Source: Sipunculus nudus
Taxonomy: Eukaryota; Annelida; Sipuncula; Golfingiida; Sipunculidae
Length of the DNA: 64,000 nt
Assembly (NCBI GenBank): GCA_026874595.1
Contig: CM049310.1
Span: 66,916,056-66,980,055 of the forward strand
Direction: 5' to 3'
Both the position numbers and the translations under genes were made by a program. Of the stretch, positions 60,180 through 64,000 are shown piece by piece. A model generated the notes under the pieces. The model did no database searches and had not been told where the DNA came from. It was given only the letters and a program-made list of their open reading frames with translations. The number at the start of each line of letters is the position of its first letter. Positions within the stretch are counted from its first letter, which is position 1.

Positions 60180-60372
60180 TTCCCTGGAGATGTGACCACC
60201 TTCTGACCCATGAGGCTGGGGTAAGCCCAATATTGGAGAGCTATAGGTTATCCTTTAATCTTCCCTTTTATTTTAGGACTGGTGAAAGTTCGGCATTGGC
60301 TTTCGAACGCATACCTGCCGGTGCATAAAGAGCAGTAGTCAGACACGCTAACCACTCGACCACCGGGAATGG
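60178..60372 (-). mobile_element. tRNA-derived SINE
   Basis: Read on the minus strand: 'ggtggtcgagtggttagcgt' (A box, about 60348-60370) and 'gcgttcgaaagcc' (B box, about 60300-60312), then a unique body and a TA tail. The tRNA-like part has an insertion between the boxes and no complete cloverleaf, so I read a SINE head and not a functional tRNA gene. Confidence 0.65.
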
Positions 60373-62218
60373 CTTCCAATGGGAATATAATTATAACTGA
60401 TGCCATTTGAACACACCAAATAGTTTAGTTTTGAAACAGCGACAATATTGTAGTGTAAGCGCAACTTGTTATTTCAGCATGTTGTTTCCCTGCATTGTTT
60501 CACATATTAAATGTATACCTGTTGTTTAAAGCTAGACGCAGATTGGACAAAAGAAACGATTTATTCGCATATCCTCCAACGTTTAAGTCATTTTGTGTGT
60601 GAAATGAGTAATTATAGCATTTCGATTGAAGACCATTATTTATTTAGCATATACTGCACGGACCTGCCAACGAGTCAGATTTAATGTTATTTCGTCAGCT
60701 TAAAAAAATTGTGCGGATGCAGAAAAATCTGATTTTTGGAGGGGGAGGGGGGAGGGAGATTCCTTTTTCTATCTGTAGATGTCTTGCCAGTATTACCACC
60801 TGTGTCAATAGATGGTTTAAAATCAGAGTTTGTTTAAATAATTTAAAAAAATAGCTGATTTTTTACCATTCAAAATTTAAACCCAGGAGCTTTAGAGGGC
60901 ACTGCTTACTGAACTCCTATCATGACATAACCCAAGGAACTAATTTTCCACACATGAATTACTATGACAAGGTACTCGAACCAAGTAAGATTTCCAGAAT
61001 TCAAATGTCATCAGGTTTTTATACGCAAGAATTTTTAACAAGTTGCCATGGACATCTCTAATTATTTAATTCCAATGCCAAATCTGAGGTGTGCTAAACT
61101 TACCGTTTTTCTATTTTCAAATTAATGTACTTTGCAAGATGGAAGCAGAATGCTATTTTCAGTCATAACAATCTAGAAACCGCTGATAAATGCCAGATCA
61201 GATTGTTTCCCTGCCATAATATGAGCCAACGAACCAAGACAAGATGGCAAAGAAGCAGATATGGAAGCAGGTTAAGACACTGGTGAACAATTCGTCCTAA
61301 AATGCCACTATAGGACTGCTTCACCCTATACAAGAAAATCAAAGAATATTGAAATAATGATGATGATGATATCTCGCAGAACAGCGTTGCTGATATTATA
61401 CACCCACGGTAAACGTTAGTGAACATTTGCTCATTCTGTAGAGAACCTTGAAGGATTATGAAAAATCCTGACTGTTGGGGTAGCCTTTCTCTGGCGCACT
61501 GCCTACAGCGGGGAACACCCAGTCTGTACTGGAACTATGCAATGCCAGTTAAGATAAAACTGGTTAAGTTGCTAGGGGTGTTTAGTTGCCAGTATTGGCT
61601 GCTCTAATAAGTCATCTCCACCACTGCCACCATTAAGGCAGATTTGTCTGGAAAATGGGGCTCCATTTTCGACATGTTTATTGAAAACAATGAAACACCT
61701 CTATCGCATGACGCAGCTCTCCGAACATTTGAGATAATCACCTTGCACTAAATGGCTAGCCAGTCTTGTGCCTTTCGCAGCAGCTAGAATATCTGCACTT
61801 CTACGATTGGTTTGCGAGTGATACAGAAAATAATGACGAATTGGCCTCCGATCGCGTAGCAAAAGTAAAGACGATCGCCGCGTAATCAAAAAAAAATTAG
61901 AAATAGCTATATGAGCACGAAAAAAAGGAGACTACAGATATTGTTGTATAACCTAAGTTCCACATAGCTTTCTCTTCAGATATCAAGCAAATATCACAAC
62001 ATCGCTACTGGTAGCTAAAGTAGAAACATTCTTACTAATGTCGTCTCCAATCAACCGACATTACTGCAAACAGTCTTTTGATTAATTAGCCAGTAAAAAA
62101 ACTGACAGATGATCACATGTGTATCGGATGTGCTGTTCCTATAACGAGTACGTACGTTTTAATGCAGCCAAGGCCTAGTAAATGCACATATAGGAATTTA
62201 GATTGATTCAACTATAAC
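60373..62218. other. unassigned DNA
   Basis: Frames of 60-90 codons on the minus strand near 61.2 and 61.8 kb have no recognisable content. A G-rich tract lies near 60740. Confidence 0.5.
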
Positions 62219-63005
62219 TAAAAGTTCCAAAAATGGCGACAGCTTATTTGCATATTACATATTTAAATAAAATCACCAGATGCTAATTTGAAACTGTTCA
62301 TCATAATCCTTTACAATGAAAATATGGGTGTAAAGGTCCAAGATAGATATGAGCAAAACTAGAAGTTCCAATAATGGCGACGGCTATAATTTGCACATTA
62401 ATATTCATTAAATTGTAATTTGAAACTGCTTATCATAATCCTTGACCATAAAAACAGGTGTAGACAACTTAATCTCTAAGATAGGCCCGGAATAAGAAAG
62501 ATATGAGGAAAATAAAAAGTCCCAATAATGGAGACAGCTAATTTGTGTATTAAAATTAATTAAATGGTAGTTTGGAACGGTTCACCATACTCCTCAACCA
62601 TAAAAACATATGTGTAGACACATTAATCCCTAAGATAGGACAAGAACTAAGGCCGATATGAGCAAAATAAACAGTTCCAATAATGGCGACAGCTAATTTG
62701 CATATTACGAATTTTTTTTAAAATCACTTTATGCCAATTAGAAACTGTTCATCATAATCCTTCACCTTGACAATATAATTATAGACACCTTTATCTCTAA
62801 CATAGGACAAGGTCCAGCACAGATATGAGCAACTAGAAGTTCCAATAATCACGACGGCTAATTTGCATATTAAAAATTCATTTAATGGTAATTTAAAACG
62901 GTTCATCATAATCTTTGTCCAAAAAACATGGGGGTTGATACCTTGATCGCTTAGATAAGGCAATCTCCAAGAGAGATATGAGTAAAATAAGAAGTTCAAA
63001 TAATT
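62219..63005 (+). repeat. 155-bp satellite, five full units and a partial
   Basis: 'agttccaataatggcgacag' type blocks start near 62221, 62364, 62517, 62673, 62836 and 62992 (spacings 143-163). Units also share 'ggttcatcataatcctt' and 'gatatgagcaaaa'. Three of the units contain ATTTGCAT. Confidence 0.88.
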
Positions 63006-63149
63006 TGCTTATCAAAGGGTTTAATGCGAAATGCTCAAAGGTGTCAGGGCGACACCCTCTTTAATATTAATAAGTAGGATTCATAGGTCATAAAACTACA
63101 AAAAAATATTTTATGCTGACGCTAATGCACGGCTCCCCTATCAGACTGC

Positions 63150-64000
63150 GGGACTACATGTCTGTGAGGGTAGAATGGGTACACCGTTCACAGGTCTGTG
63201 AGAAGGGTGGGCCGGCTGTACACCGTACACAGGTCTGTGAGTAGGGTGGAGCGGCTGTACACCGTACACAGGTCTGTGAGTAGGGTGGGCCGGTTGTACA
63301 CTGTACACAGGTCTGTGAATAGGGTGGGCCGGCTGTACACCGTACACATGTCGGTCTGTGAGTAGGGTGGAGCGGCTGTACACCGTACACAGGTCTGTGA
63401 GTAGGGTGGAGCGGCTGTACACCGTACACAGGTCTGTGAGTAGGGTGGAGCGGCTGTACACTGTACACAGGTCTGTGAATAGGGTGGAGCGGCTGTACAC
63501 TGTACACAGGTCTGTGAGTAGGGTGGAGCGGCTGAACACCGTACACAGGTCTGTGAGTAGGGTGGGCCGGTTGTACACTGTACACAGGTCTGTGAATAGG
63601 GTGGGCCGGCTGTACACCGTACACATGTCGGTCTGTGAGTAGGGTGGAGCGGCTGTACACCGTACACAGGTCTGTGAGTAGGGTGGAGCGGCTGTACACT
63701 GTACACAGGTCTGTGAATAGGGTGGGCCGGCTGTACACCGTACACAGGTCTGTGAGTAGAGTGTAGCGGCTGTACACCGTACACAGGTCTGTGAATAGGG
63801 TGGGCCGGCTGTACACTGTACACAGGTCTGTAAATAGGGTGGGCCGGCTGTACACCGTACACAGGTCTGTGAGTAGGGTGGAACGGCTGTACACCGTACA
63901 CAGGTCTGTGAGTAGGGTGGGCCGGCTGTACACTGTACACAGGTCTGTGAGTAGGGTGGAGCGGCTGTGCACTGTACACAGGTCTGTGAGTAGGGTGGGC
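63150..64000 (-). repeat. 39-bp satellite running off the window end
   Basis: The unit is ggtctgtgagtagggtggag plus cggctgtacaccgtacaca, exactly 39 bp (for example 63193, 63232, 63271), with about 21 units to the window edge. Two units are 43 bp through an added 'tcgg' (near 63350 and 63627). Because 39 is divisible by three and the unit lacks stops, long frames stay open on several frames of both strands (up to 272 codons); the 13-residue repeated peptide has no family resemblance, so I do not call a gene. Confidence 0.93.

Noticed and set aside
60300-60370. Possible tRNA gene (minus strand)
   Set aside because: Pol III A and B boxes are present but no complete cloverleaf forms; a body and TA tail follow, as in a SINE.
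63141-63979. Open frames of 161-272 codons on the minus strand
   Set aside because: They arise because the 39-bp satellite unit is 13 codons long without stops; frames on both strands are open together and the peptide is a simple repeat.

Overview
The window looks like AT-rich, repeat-dominated nuclear DNA from a marine invertebrate, most likely a bivalve mollusc. This rests on three things: no intact long coding frame outside tandem arrays, many transposon remnants, and several repeat families with short inverted or hairpin termini around a core of tandem monomers. That core-repeat design is known from bivalve 'pearl'-type and Helentron/HINE-like non-autonomous elements. No complete host gene, rRNA, tRNA or bacterial-type operon could be supported.

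Layout: 479-2639 is a core-repeat element, followed by unassigned DNA and small duplications to 7.4 kb. A higher-order minisatellite lies at 8232-9820 and a TGACCTTG-hairpin repeat at 9.85-10.65 kb. Then come about 4 kb of low-repeat DNA bounded by two promoter-like patches (10.9-11.6 and 14.2-14.65 kb), a tandem repeat pair (15.76-16.99 kb) and a 330-bp monomer element (17.28-19.17 kb). A decayed gene for a large mobile-element protein lies at 20.96-25.63 kb (minus strand). Beyond it are a Helitron-type element (26.79-28.38 kb), a 25-bp minisatellite, a TA-flanked MITE (31.95-32.38 kb), a reverse-oriented composite core-repeat element (32.44-36.13 kb) and its forward relative (37.67-39.80 kb). 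A small ribozyme-like hairpin is at 41.1 kb and a broken L1-type ORF1 at 43.3-44.1 kb. A 5.15-kb element with about 360-bp inverted repeats follows (44.58-49.73 kb), then a 38-bp satellite of over 100 units interrupted by two insertions (51.58-56.74 kb), two MITEs (58.6 and 59.3 kb), a SINE, a 155-bp satellite and a 39-bp satellite that runs off the window.

The most interesting content is the pair of related, decayed genes at 20,955-25,633 (minus) and 45,760-49,158 (plus). Both encode N-terminal Cys/His modules. Both also carry a C-terminal domain with EE(V/A)DT, DTD and a third acidic site followed by a Gly/Lys-rich segment, an order that resembles FEN/XPG-type PIN nucleases. The second gene sits between long inverted repeats, so the family may be a DNA transposon class whose enzyme is FEN-like rather than RNase-H-like. 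A second theme is that the core-repeat elements carry many copies of CTCF-like and nuclear-receptor-like sequence motifs. Both ideas are inferences from reading the sequence and need computational confirmation.
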